Part shown: positions 1-10,283 of the stretch, one piece after another | How the letters are laid out: every line of letters begins with the position of its first letter | Position numbering within the stretch: position 1 is the first letter of the stretch | Assembly: GCA_002286855.1 (NCBI GenBank) | Contig: NRSV01000002.1 | Span: forward strand, 926,152-990,151 | Length of the DNA: 64,000 nt | Origin: Bipolaris cookei | Lineage: Eukaryota > Ascomycota > Dothideomycetes > Pleosporales > Pleosporaceae | Reading direction: 5' to 3' | Made by a program: the position numbers and the translations under genes | The notes under the pieces: generated by a model | What the model was told of the DNA's origin: nothing | The model's database searches: none | What the model saw: only the letters and a program-made list of their open reading frames with translations

Positions 1-3000
1 AGAGTCTGGCTTTGACCCTGGATTTGTGATTAATGATAGATCATTCCATCGTTCAAACTCTATCTCAAGCAACCGCGACATCAATCCAGATGACGATGTG
101 TTTGCTGCAAGGGAGAGAGCTAGCAGATCCCGACTTGGAAGCTTGAGTCGCCCTTCATCTGCCTCTGGTTCGCCAAAAATGCGGCCAACTCAACCCGTCA
201 GCCCTGAGGTACTACCGCCGATTGAAGTGGCTATAGGATCTGCACCCGTGGTCTCTTTTGACCCACTAGATGTTCTCAATGACCCGATTTTCTCGGCACG
301 AAAGTCACCTCCCGGTGTACTTGAGGAAGTCGATCCTGATGAACTGGCCGGTTGTTCATCTCTCAGGAAGAACAAGGGCAACAAAAAACGCAAGCCTTTG
401 CCAGAGACGCCCCCAGAGGCCACTCCGGTCGATGTGCAAGAAGAAGCTTCGGCCGCGCCGACGAAACGAGGCAAGAAGTCAAGGAAGGACAAGGAACAAG
501 CTTTGCTTCCGCAGGATAGTGTTGAGTATGCAGCTGCAAGAACTCCAGCGATTGAGACTCTCCCCGATGTGTCTCTTGCTGTTGAGACTTCGGCTGACTC
601 CACCGTCCGCGAAGCTAAGCATGACCAGTCTTTGCCTGTGGCAATGACCGGAGCTTCTAATGCGTCGAAGAGCCAGAAAGAGGCAGCTCGCGAGATCAAT
701 GATGAGCAGTCAGAAAAGAAGAGAATGAAAGTGAAGAGAAAGAAATCTCATCAGAAGGATACGGATGACAAAGAGCAAACCAAGGAGGTCCCTCCTAGCC
801 TGCCAATCACATTTGATCAGAACCCACGTTCGGTAGCTATGGGACAGCTTCAAGAGTACCCATTCCCAAAGGTTGAGTCGGATAAGGAGGTAGCACAGCC
901 TTCGATAGAAGAGTCGCATAAGAAGGAGTTGGAGAAAGAGAGAGAGATGGATTCATGGGCCCCGTCTTCGGAAAAGAAGGAAAAGAAGAGCAGGAAGGGA
1001 AAGGAGAAAGTTGAACAGGGTTTGGAAGAAGTCAAGGAACGAACAGTACCTATCGAGACAGCACCCCAAGTTCAGGAGCACCACAAACGCAGAACACACC
1101 CAGTATCTTTCGATGAAGAGCAGCCAAACGAGAAGCGTCTCCACAAGTCGGAGTCTTCAGAAAAGACTAAATTTGCAGCTGAAAGAACAGCATCGCCATC
1201 ATCTATGGAGGAACCAAACAAAAAGCGAGTTCAACAGAGCAAGCAGCGTTCGACGGAGCCAAAGACATCAACAGACACTCGTACAGTTCCACTGTATACG
1301 CCCGCTCACGACAACGAAAGGGTGATTGACAATCCGACAAATGAAAAAGAGTCGTTGCGGCCAGCCAAGAAATTACGAAGTGAATCGCAGCTTGGACGGA
1401 TATCGCCTACAAAGGATGCCATACAGAAAGAACCATACAAATCGATCTTCGGTGATCCCAACGAGAAGAAGGCTGAGGTTAGTACGCCGCTTGCAATGCC
1501 AACTACCAAGCCTGAAAGCACGACCGGCAACACGCAATTGGCGTCAATTACGGAAACCAGTCCAGATGATTCTGCCCTGCGCAAGGGTTCACGATCCTGG
1601 AGTGACGTAGGTCAGACAGAGCGAGCACTCAAGTCAGCTCGTCGCAAGGAGAGTCTAAGGATGCTCTCTGATCGCCTCAGATCACCTTCGCCTCACTCTT
1701 CAACTCCTGGAGGTCCCCAAAGTATACCTCCGCCAGACTACATGACTGGCAGAGTCACGCCTTCAAGGGGCTCGTCAAGGCGCCGAACCAGCGATGCCGT
1801 CGATCGTGCAACGGCTCTCAGCCCTGCACGCCGGATGCCCCGCTCCTCTCCGAGCGCAGATACAATGAAGTCCGTCGGTCAGCAGCGTTCAGCCAGTGTG
1901 CAAAGCCAACGTTCTTTGAGCAACATTGCGAGACTCAGGTCTCCAGATTATGAACGTCCCTCAAGCGCTTGGAGCAGCCATTCCTCGCATTCTCTGCGAC
2001 GGATGGATCGACAAACGTCAGGTGATCTGAGGTCAGCTTCAAGGCTTGGCGAGGCCAGTGCGCAGGACGCCAAGAATGCACAACCCACCCTTCAGAGCAC
2101 TGATGCGGCTGGAACCACAGCAGTCATCGCAGGCGCGCCGAACTACGATCCGGTCCGTGGCGAAGGCAAAGGGCGCCGGTCCAGCATGGCAGAAACCTTC
2201 GTAAGTCATCTTAATGCTGATGCGCCCGCTGTTTTAATCGCTAACTGTCATCTCTAGGAAGCATGGGGCGAGGCTCAGGGCTCGTCCGTATCGCCCTCGC
2301 GCCCACCAAGCGTACGTAAACGACAGAGTATGCAGATCCTCGATTTGCAGACGCAGCTTGAACAGCTTGCGGCACAAAATTCATTGCTTGAGTTTTCAAG
2401 GGCAAAAGCCGAAGAGAATCTACAGGCTACCCAACATCAGCGCCAAGTTGACGAGCAGGTGGTACAAGAAGAGATTGAAGCACGTGACCGCGAGATCTAC
2501 AAGAGGGACATTGACATTGCGCAACTCAAGGATACGCTCAAGCGACTACAGGAAGAGATTGCACGTCTGAAAGAACTCAATAACTCACTGACAGAAGCCA
2601 ATCGCAATCTCACCAACGATGCCAACACGCGGTACGCCCAGCTTCAATCAGAGAACCGCAGTCTCATTGAAGAGGCCAATGCACGATACGCGCAAATGGA
2701 GGCCGAAAAGCAGGCCTTGATCAATGAAGCTAATGAAAAGTATGGAAACCTTCAATCTGAAGGGCAGGTGGTTCACGAGCAATGGCAAACCTCGCAACGA
2801 GATTTGGAACAGCTCCGCCTGCAGCACACCAGAATGCAGGAAGGGTTGGCGGAAGCAGTCCGCGACGAAATTGGGGAGGCGCTTGACCAGCGCAAGGCTG
2901 AGATTGATCGCCTGACCGCAGAGCTTGATGCCGCACGCGAGGAAATCAAAACTCTGCAGAAGGAGATTTTGGCTGCCAAGAAGCCCAGCGAGAGCTTCCT

Positions 3001-4000
3001 CACTGTTCGCGATGAGGATTACTTTGACAGCGCATGTCAGCAGCTGTGCCAGCATGTGCAGCAGTGGGTGCTGCGATTCTCCAAGTTCTCCGACACTCGC
3101 GCATGTCGTCTTTCGTCGGAGATTCAAGCCGATACCAGGTTGGACCAGGCGACTCGTAAGAAGATCGACACCCGTCTAGACAATGCCGTCCTCGATGGTT
3201 CGGATGTCGACACATTGCTTTCGGATCGTGTCAGGCGACGAGACGTCTTCATGTCGGTTACGATGACTATGATCTGGGAGTACGTGTTCACCAGGTACCT
3301 GTTCGGCATGGACAGAGAACAACGCCAGAAGCTCAAGGGGCTGGAGAAGACGCTATCAGAAGTCGGCCCACCACGTGCTGTAGCCCAGTGGCGAGCCATC
3401 ACACTTACCCTGCTCTCGAGGAGGGAGCCATTTGTGAAGCAGCGCGCTCAAGACACGGAGGCTGTTGTACATGAGATTTACAGCACGCTCACAACGCTTC
3501 TTCCGCCACCGTCAAATATGCAAAAGCAGATTCAAGAGTCTCTACGCAACGTCATGCGCTTAGCTGTTGACCTGTCAATTGAGATGCGCACCCAGCGCGC
3601 AGAGTACATTATGCTACCGCCACTGCAGCCAGAGTACGACACCAACGGTGATCTCGTTGCAAAGGTCACGTTCAACGCCTCGCTCATGAACGAACGATCA
3701 GGCGAGACGACATCGAATGACGAACTCCAAGCACGCGGTGCGATTGTCAAGATTGTACTGTTCCCGCTCGTCGTCAAGAAGGGTGACGATTTTGGCGAGG
3801 GTGAAGACGAGATTGTGGTATGTCCTGCCCAAGTACTAGTACAAGGGTCGAGGACCAAGAAGATGACGAGGGTGGCCAGCGGCGCCATGTCCATTAATCG
3901 TCCAGATTCGAGGGGAAGTCGCATCAGCCGCGTCACTAGTGTTGCTCCACCTGAGAGCACCATCATGGACTATGAGAAGCCGGGAAGTAACATATTTTAG
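1..4000 (+). CDS. C-terminal part of a giant coiled-coil protein (leashin / involucrin-repeat type), 5' end outside window
   Basis: The frame is open at the left edge, so this is the end of a longer gene. Two exons are visible, 1-2200 and 2258-4000, joined in phase 0 across a 57-nt GTAAGT...TAG intron with a CTAAC branch site at 2241. About 1313 residues are visible. The first two thirds are Lys/Glu/Ser-rich and disordered, with blocks such as KKSRKDKE and SFDPLDVLND. Exon 2 opens with a long coiled coil (about 2330-2990) holding three roughly 20-residue repeats of the form EANxxYxxLxxE. It ends in a compact region (about 3000-3840) with WEYVFTRYLFG. Very large fungal proteins of this build are often annotated as involucrin-repeat proteins; the Woronin-body tether leashin (LAH) of Aspergillus and Neurospora belongs to that group. 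Identity with leashin is inferred from style and needs the missing N-terminus. Confidence 0.7.
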
Positions 4001-4624
4001 ATGTGTGGCAGATGAGTTTTTTTGTTATGATTTTCTTTTCCTTTGTCATCCAATTGCATGCGTATGGACTTTTGAATTTGGCGTTTGGAATGTTACCCAT
4101 TACCTCTTGGATGACTTTTTCTTATGTTTGGGTTTCTGGATTTTGGATGGTCAAGTTTTATACCAGTATTGTTTGGAGCGGATGTGTACGTCTAGTGATT
4201 GTAGGTTATATCCGGAGCTTGAGAATACGGCAGATAATGATCATTCTTCAACTTCATCTTGATATCCTCACCCATACTTTGGAGACCTCGATACCTAGTA
4301 GCTGGACTGTCAGTATTGGCGACACATGCGTCGGGTGTACGTCGGGTCGACTTCCTCGGCTGGCCCTTCAGCTCAAGACGCGTTAGCCCTGTTTTAGTCA
4401 ACCCCGCTTCCTTCCCCCCTTAGCGAAGCAGTTCGAGCAGCTCCTTTCCACCGTAGCCAAGCAACTCAAGCAGCTCCCTCCCTTACTAGGCCAAGGGCAA
4501 TTTAAGGCGCACCGACACCATGTAAGACGTCCAACGGTCGCTGCGATCAGCGCAGTCTGCTACATACTTCCCCCTTTTTTTTTCTACCAGTCAAGCCATC
4601 TGTTGCCATCCAAAGCCGTCCACA
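4001..4624. other. Intergenic, with an imperfect ~30-bp tandem repeat
   Basis: This holds the 3' region of the coiled-coil gene and the promoter of the dehydrogenase. At about 4420-4485 a unit containing AGCAGTTCGAGCAGCTCC recurs imperfectly as AGCAACTCAAGCAGCTCC. A pyrimidine-rich tract (about 4568-4590) precedes the ATG at 4625. No credible gene is seen. Confidence 0.5.
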
Positions 4625-5892
4625 ATGCCGATTCGAAGCGAGTGGAGTCTTGCGCGCGAGGGTACGTGTCTTGAAGACATTCAACTGTTGGAAAAAGTAG
4701 CCATTGAAACATATCAACTAACATGGTGTTCAGGAATCACCCGCGACACATTGGTCAACCTGCTCAAGCTAACGGCCTTTAATCCTGCACTTACATTGCC
4801 AATATTTTTGCTCGCACGCTACACGCAACAGGGCAATTCGCTTGGATCTGAGCACTCTACTGCGTTTAAGCACTTGAAGACGCTGCTTGGCCTGGGATTG
4901 TTCAATACAACCAGTACTTGGCTGAGCAACCGCGTCATCAACAATTGGACTAGCGACCAGTATGATTGGAATCGCGAGATTGTCGTTGTGACTGGTGGGA
5001 GTGATGGAATTGGCAAGATTGTCGTACAGCTGCTTGCTGAGAAGGGGATCAAAGTCGCTGTGCTGGATGTACAGGACTTGACGTATGAAGGTATGTCTGT
5101 CGTACCAATTAGTTTCTTTAACTTTAATTGCAAGGAGGAGGATGAGACATCTCATACTAACAACCCTCAGCGCCCCCATCCGTCAGCTTCTTCAGATGCG
5201 ACCTCTCCTCTCCAAAGGCCATTGCAGAGACCGCATCCTCGATCCGCGCCGCCCTCGGCAATCCCACCGTCCTAATCAACAACGCGGGCGTTGCCCGCGG
5301 CAAAAACATCCTCGAATCCACGGAAAAAGACATTAACCTCACCTTCCGCGTCAACTCGATGAGCCACTACTACCTCACGCAGCAATTTCTGCCCCACATG
5401 ATCAGCACCAACCACGGCATGATCGTCACTGTCGCCTCCATTGCCGCCTATATCACCGCCCCCAACATGGTCGACTACTGCTCCTCCAAAGCCGCCGCCC
5501 TCACCTTCCACGAGGGCCTTTCAGCCGAACTCGTAAACACGTACAAGGCCCCCAAAGTCCGCACCGTGGCTGTCTGTCAGGGCTACACGCGCACCGCCCT
5601 CTTCGAAGGCTTCGATCCTACAGGCGCTCTGTACCCGGAGACAGTGGCTGAAGCGATTGTTAAGGCAGTGCTGAGTGGAAAGAGTCAGCATATCACACTG
5701 CCGGAGAATGTGTGGGGTGTGCTGCCGAAGCTGAGGGGGTTCCCGCTTTGGATGCAGTATGGGATTAGGAAGAGGTTGGGCGGGTTGATGAAGGAGTGGA
5801 AGGGGCGGCAGGTTGTGCAGCCGAGTGAGGTGGGGGAGGAGGGGGCGGAGAAGAAGGTGGATGAGAGTACGGTGTTTGTGGGTAAGGAGTAG
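4625..5892 (+). CDS. Short-chain dehydrogenase/reductase, SDR16C (retinol dehydrogenase)-like
   Basis: Three exons: 4625-4661, 4734-5090 and 5171-5892, giving 371 residues. Intron 1 (72 nt, GTACGT...CAG) and intron 2 (80 nt, GTATGT...CAG) are both phase 1. Motifs of a classical SDR are present: TGGSDGIGK near residue 99 (cofactor binding), NNAG, a Ser in VTVASIAAY, and the YxxxK pair in YCSSKAA near residue 234. About 95 residues precede the Rossmann fold and carry hydrophobic stretches (LTLPIFLLAR; LLGLGLF), as in membrane-associated SDR16C/RDH10-type enzymes acting on lipophilic alcohols or ketones. The substrate cannot be read from the sequence. Intron 1 has a length divisible by three and no stop, so retention would only insert 24 residues. 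Confidence 0.88.
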
Positions 5893-6843
5893 AGGCGGTG
5901 AGGTGGGTTTTTTGTGTTTGGTTGATTGCGGTTTTTTGGGTCAGGGTGCGTGGTTTGGAAGTGTATTTGCTTCTTCCTAGCTACCTAGTTTCGTTATCTA
6001 TATCCAATCCGCAGTTTTGTAATTTTTCTCATTTGAATAATTAGTGGAATGGAATGCTTGCCCATTGCTTTGTTCAAGAAAGTAGTAGATTAAGGTTATT
6101 TGGTGTTGTATGCTACTGTGTCGTTGTGATGCTCGTGCCATTACATCTTCTCATCCAATACTAATCTCAAAGAGAAAATAGTCATCTGGTAAGCTGGTAC
6201 GGTTCCAAACACATTACCTAGGACACCTTTTCGAAAACGCGTAGTTACATACACGTGCTTAGTATTATAGCCCCAAGGAAACTTGTTTGTTTCTGCTGCG
6301 AGTCCAATCATTTGAATTCGGATGTAATGAATGCGATTGATTTGATTTAACGACGAAGTAAATGAGTGTGATGATTGAATTTTCGGTTCCATATCACCGT
6401 CCCTTCCTTGGTATTTCTACTGCACCATAAAATTGGCTTGGGAAACTGTGGTACCATTTTTTGTTTCGTATACACCAGATATCAGAAACCAGCATGTTGG
6501 GATTGAGGAAAGAGGTAGGATTTCGGGGTCCTGTAGTGGGGTTTAGCAAGGTATTTGAATTGGGAGGAGCCTGATGGGGGTCACCAGTAGTAGTGCCTAA
6601 CAAACTCCAAGTCTGCCCCTTCTGGCCGCTGCTACTATATACTAAGATAGACAACTTAAACTTGCTCTCTAAAAACGGGCATATTGGACTAGAAGGTTCG
6701 TCGCATCTAGTTAGGTAACAGCCGCCGCTTGTCAGCACGGGGTAGTGGGTAGGGTGGCAGGGTGTCGGTTCGGCGGTATTGTAGACATGATGGTGCCGCA
6801 GGGGAAACTGAATAAGGTTTAAAACAAAAATCGACATTAACCT
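5893..6843. other. Intergenic between dehydrogenase and transposon
   Basis: No gene is supported. Reading frames here are short and of random composition. The stretch from about 6400 to the transposon edge has no recognisable repeat termini. Confidence 0.5.
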
Positions 6844-6845
6844 TA

Positions 6846-6900
6846 ACGTAGTTCACAAGCGAGCGCGCCACTTTGCACCGGCGCGTCGACGTCGAGACAA
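6846..6900 (+). repeat. Left terminal inverted repeat of the Fot1/Pogo-like element
   Basis: It is 55 bp long and matches the reverse complement of 8605-8659 at all 55 positions. The next base inward (6901) no longer matches. It contains a GTCGAC site and a GC-rich core. Confidence 0.97.
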
Positions 6901-6909
6901 CATCACGTA

Positions 6910-8557
6910 ATGTCTCAACAACGCACCACTCAAACTTTCTATACTGAAGCAGATATCCAGCTTGCTCTTTCTGATTACCAATCTCAACGTGTTAAAAGTC
7001 AAAGACGTGCTGCCTCTATCTACAACGTCTCACGAAGAACACTCCAGCGTAGAGACGCTGGGACACGCTTTCGACGCGACTGCGAAGCGAACTCGAAGCG
7101 CCTAAATAAGCTAGAAGAGGAGGCTGTATTTAAGCGTATCCTTGAAGAGTCTGCGCGAGGATTTGCGTCTACAAAGGCCGATGTTCGAGCAATAATTGCT
7201 AATCTATTGCATGAGCGGGAGAGCAACCCTACTGGCAAGAACTGCGTTGATAACTTTGTCAAGCGAACTCCCGAGCTCCGTACGCGCTGGAGCCGTCTTT
7301 ATGATCACCAGAGAGCCACCTGCGAGGACCCAGCGGCTATCCAGCGCTGGTTCGAATTAGTCCAGGCGACAAAGCAGAAGTGGGGTATTGTGGACGATGA
7401 TATCTATAACTTTGATGAAACTGGCTTTATGATGGGCAAGATTTTATCATAGTTAGTTACCACAGGCTCAGAAGGATATGGCAAAAAGAAGCGGATCCAG
7501 CCAGGCAACCGTGAGTGGGTTACTGTGATCCAAGGCATGGGCGCGTCGGGTCGCCGGCTACCACCCTTCGTTATCTTTGCGGGCAAGGTGCTTATCGACA
7601 TCTGGTTTGAGAACCTACCTGCCAACTGGGTTCTTGAAGTCAGTCCTAATGGCTGGACGAACAATCAGCTTGCTCTTGCGTGGTTAGAGCACTTTGATAC
7701 CCATACAAAGAGCTGTACTATAGGTAGGTATCGACTGCTTATTATCGACGGCCACGAGAGCCACTGCTCCGTCGATTTTCAGGATCTTTTCAAGTAGAAG
7801 AATATAATTCTTCTCTGCATGCCTGCGCACTCGTCTCACCTATTGCAGCCTCTTGACGTCGCCTGCTTCTCGCCGTTGAAGCGCAAGTATGGCGACGCTG
7901 TTTCGGGCTTGGTACGCAACCGCACCAACTATATCAGCAAGGAGACCTTCTTGTCAGCCTTTAAGGCTGTTTTTGAGCAGTCTATTACGAAGGAGAATAT
8001 CCAAGCTGGCTTTAGAGGCGCTGGTCTAGTCCCACATGACCCACAGGCCGTGTTATCAAAGCTTGATGTGTTGGTGCAGACGCCAGCACAATCACCGCGA
8101 CAGGTAGACGCCTGGGAGATGCAGACACCACGCAACGCGCGCGAAGTCGGAGGCTCAAAGCACTCTCGTTCGACAAAGAGTAAGAAATCGCTGTGGGTCT
8201 TCTGTAAATTCACCTGACGCACAGGTTGCGCAATTAAGTAAAGGGGCTCAGCAAATGGCACATACAATGACGCTTATGATGGAGAAAATGAGCAGCCTTC
8301 AAGAGGCTCTAGACGAATCAAATAAGCGCAAGAGCCGTAAGCGGCGATATTTACGGACAGAGAAGACTCTCACTATAGGTGAGGTACAAGAAGTATTAGC
8401 TGAACAGGCGGGTAGCAGTCGTGGCGACGGCGAGAGCGCGTCGAAGAGGGTGCGAGGAGAGAGGCGGTGCGGGCGTTGCAAGCAGACTGGACACAATGCT
8501 CGTACCTGCGCAGTTGAGATAGATATTGCAAGTGATAGCGGCGATTCTGATAGTTAA
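6910..8557 (+). pseudogene. Broken DDE transposase (Pogo/Fot1 type) with C-terminal zinc knuckle
   Basis: The reading frame starts at 6910 and is broken three times. A TAG at 7450-7452 and a TAG at 7795-7797 interrupt one continuous frame. A frameshift near 8165-8195 moves the end (to 8557) into the next frame. Parts in order are an N-terminal helix-turn-helix, a CENP-B-like DNA-binding region, and a DDE catalytic core. The three acidic positions are still visible, in NFDETGF, in IIDGHESH and in LLQPLDVACF. The C-terminus is basic and ends in a CCHC zinc knuckle, CGRCKQTGHNARTC. The first stop sits where related transposases usually have Gln, so a C-to-T change at CAG is likely; this matches the CpA preference of repeat-induced point mutation but is not proof of it. 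The copy cannot encode an active enzyme. Confidence 0.92.
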
Positions 8558-8604
8558 TTTGGTATATTGCGATAGTTTATTAGCTGTGGTGAGTGTTCGT
8601 AATA

Positions 8605-8659
8605 TTGTCTCGACGTCGACGCGCCGGTGCAAAGTGGCGCGCTCGCTTGTGAACTACGT
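8605..8659 (-). repeat. Right terminal inverted repeat of the Fot1/Pogo-like element
   Basis: It is the exact reverse complement of 6846-6900. The outer edge is followed by TA (8660-8661) and a short (TTA)n tract. Confidence 0.97.
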
Positions 8660-8915
8660 TATTATTATTATTATTCCATTAGAGTCTATATGCAGCTCGG
8701 GGCTATGTAAGACTTTGACCGTAGGCCGTTCTATCTTGTTATTTACATGTGGGGTTTAGTTTTTCTTTGTGTGGTACTACTGTGGTGCTTCGGCTTTTAT
8801 CTGTTTGCGGCTATGCCTCTAGCAGACGCCTGGTGCTAAAGAGCAGTTTGGCAAACAGGAAGAGATGTAGAATAATTTATTTAATATAGTAGTACAAAAA
8901 GAGAAAATAAGTGCT

Positions 8916-9262
8916 TGTTGGGACATATATTGGAATCGAGCTGACGACACTAGACTTACCTCGATCTTGCTATGGGCATACAAGTCTCAGCAAGGGCATA
9001 CGCGTCTCAGCAGGGGAGCACATTTCAGCAGTTGCAGCCTTGTCTGCTACTGCTGAGTATATAACTACGTCGATAGCCCAGTAGCTAGTCGAATCAGTCA
9101 AGTTTTCTTCTTCCCGTTTTATGCAACTGCAGTTGTTTGACTCAATTAAGGTTTTTGCAGTGCCAACAGTGCTCTTACAAGCTTTTCTTGGGTTATTTAT
9201 GTAGACTCTTGTAGACCCTGATAGTTGACAGACCTTGCCCCGACTATGAAGCATCATCAACA
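8916..9262 (-). mobile_element. Probable solo LTR of a retrotransposon (347 bp)
   Basis: Read on the minus strand, the block begins TGTTGATGATGC and ends GTCCCAACA. It therefore has the TG...CA ends of an LTR inside a 5-bp inverted TGTTG/CAACA. It contains TATATAC, a candidate promoter element. Near one end (about 8973-9015) a 19-bp direct repeat, GGGCATACxxGTCTCAGCA, occurs twice. No gag or pol frame lies beside it. The flanking 5-mers (GTGCT and GTCTG) do not match, so no target duplication is evident. An old solo LTR is the best reading; a chance arrangement is possible. Confidence 0.45.
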
Positions 9263-10283
9263 GTCTGAGCGAACGTTCTTACAAGCAGAAATTACGTGAA
9301 GCACGTACCTTAATGTTACAGCCATGGGGAGATCTCTGGAACAAGCGGATATCTCCTTTCCGCTAGCTAGCTACTTCGTATCCAAGAATCAAATGATAAG
9401 CTCCCCTGCACCACGAAGATCCATCACACCACCCCTTCTAACGCCAACAAAGGCTAAGAGGACATTACCACCAAGCATTGACTATCATCCTTGTCCTCAT
9501 GAGCAGAACGAACGTACAGTTATATCACTGTGAAACAACCTGCGAGATTGACGTCAAAAGGCCGCCCCATCTACATCGCTATCATAACCATCATCATTCT
9601 ATCATCGCTCATCTATTTCCTTCTCCAGTATCCCAACCCTATCTCCCCATCGCTCTTCTGAAATTGCCCCTGAACAACATCCTTTCTCATCCCCAAACTT
9701 TTCAAAAAATGCCTCGCGCTATCACCTTTGCCCAAAGAAAAACTCCTCAAATAAGCCCGTCCTCGATAAAAGTAACATCTCTTCCGCTCGGATATGTCTC
9801 GGGGAATCCACAGTGTGCAATGTCATCTTCCCACTATTCCCTATCAAGTATAGCGCATAGGCGGATAAGCAATGCAAGCTTGTGCGGCTCGCTGCCTCCG
9901 CGGTTAGTGTACATACTGTCGGAAGCGAACGTATGCCGTATGCCTGACGGGATGATTAGAGGTGCCAAGTCCCGAGAGATATCCGGGGGCTTGGGAACGT
10001 GTGAGTGCGTGTGTCAATGAGATCGTACGAAGAAGGGTGGAAAGGGTTTTCATTTGCTGATGGGTAGGTGGGAAGAGGTATATATGAAGTGAGGGAGAGA
10101 ACGGCGGATTTGGGTTTTTTGCATCAGTGGATTTCAAGGTGGTTTTCTTAGATCTCTTTTTCGAGGATCTTGAATAAGACTAGGAATATATCAACACTTG
10201 GACCTTTATCTTTCTGGTATCTTTTATATTACAAATCGACTCCTCGCTATAGGACCCTTGAGTGGTCCTCAAATACACCCACC
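9263..10283. other. Intergenic upstream of the MFS transporter
   Basis: No gene is supported. A frame from the ATG at 9710 (about 100 codons) has an acceptable start context but no recognisable content. GTATATATG at 10078-10086 is a candidate TATA element about 200 bp upstream of the transporter ATG. Confidence 0.4.

Larger units (their letters stand above)
6846..8659 (+). mobile_element. Fot1/Pogo-like DNA transposon (Tc1-mariner superfamily), 1814 bp, non-autonomous
   Basis: The element is bounded by 55-bp terminal inverted repeats that are identical at every base (6846-6900 and 8605-8659, beginning ACGTAGTTCACAAG). A TA dinucleotide flanks each side (6844-6845 and 8660-8661), matching the TA target duplication of the superfamily. 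A broken transposase fills the interior, starting 10 bp after the left repeat. Size and layout match fungal Fot1-type elements such as Molly and Pixie of Parastagonospora; assignment to a named family would need a repeat-library comparison. Just outside the right end lies a short (TTA)n run. Confidence 0.93.

Noticed and set aside
6910..8557. Treating the transposase fragments as separate genes
   Set aside because: The first three share one frame interrupted by TAG codons and the fourth follows a frameshift; together they make one domain order.
9478..10020. 180-codon frame (+) with a possible start at 9710
   Set aside because: No recognisable domain, no splice-supported extension, and it lies in a promoter region beside mobile elements.
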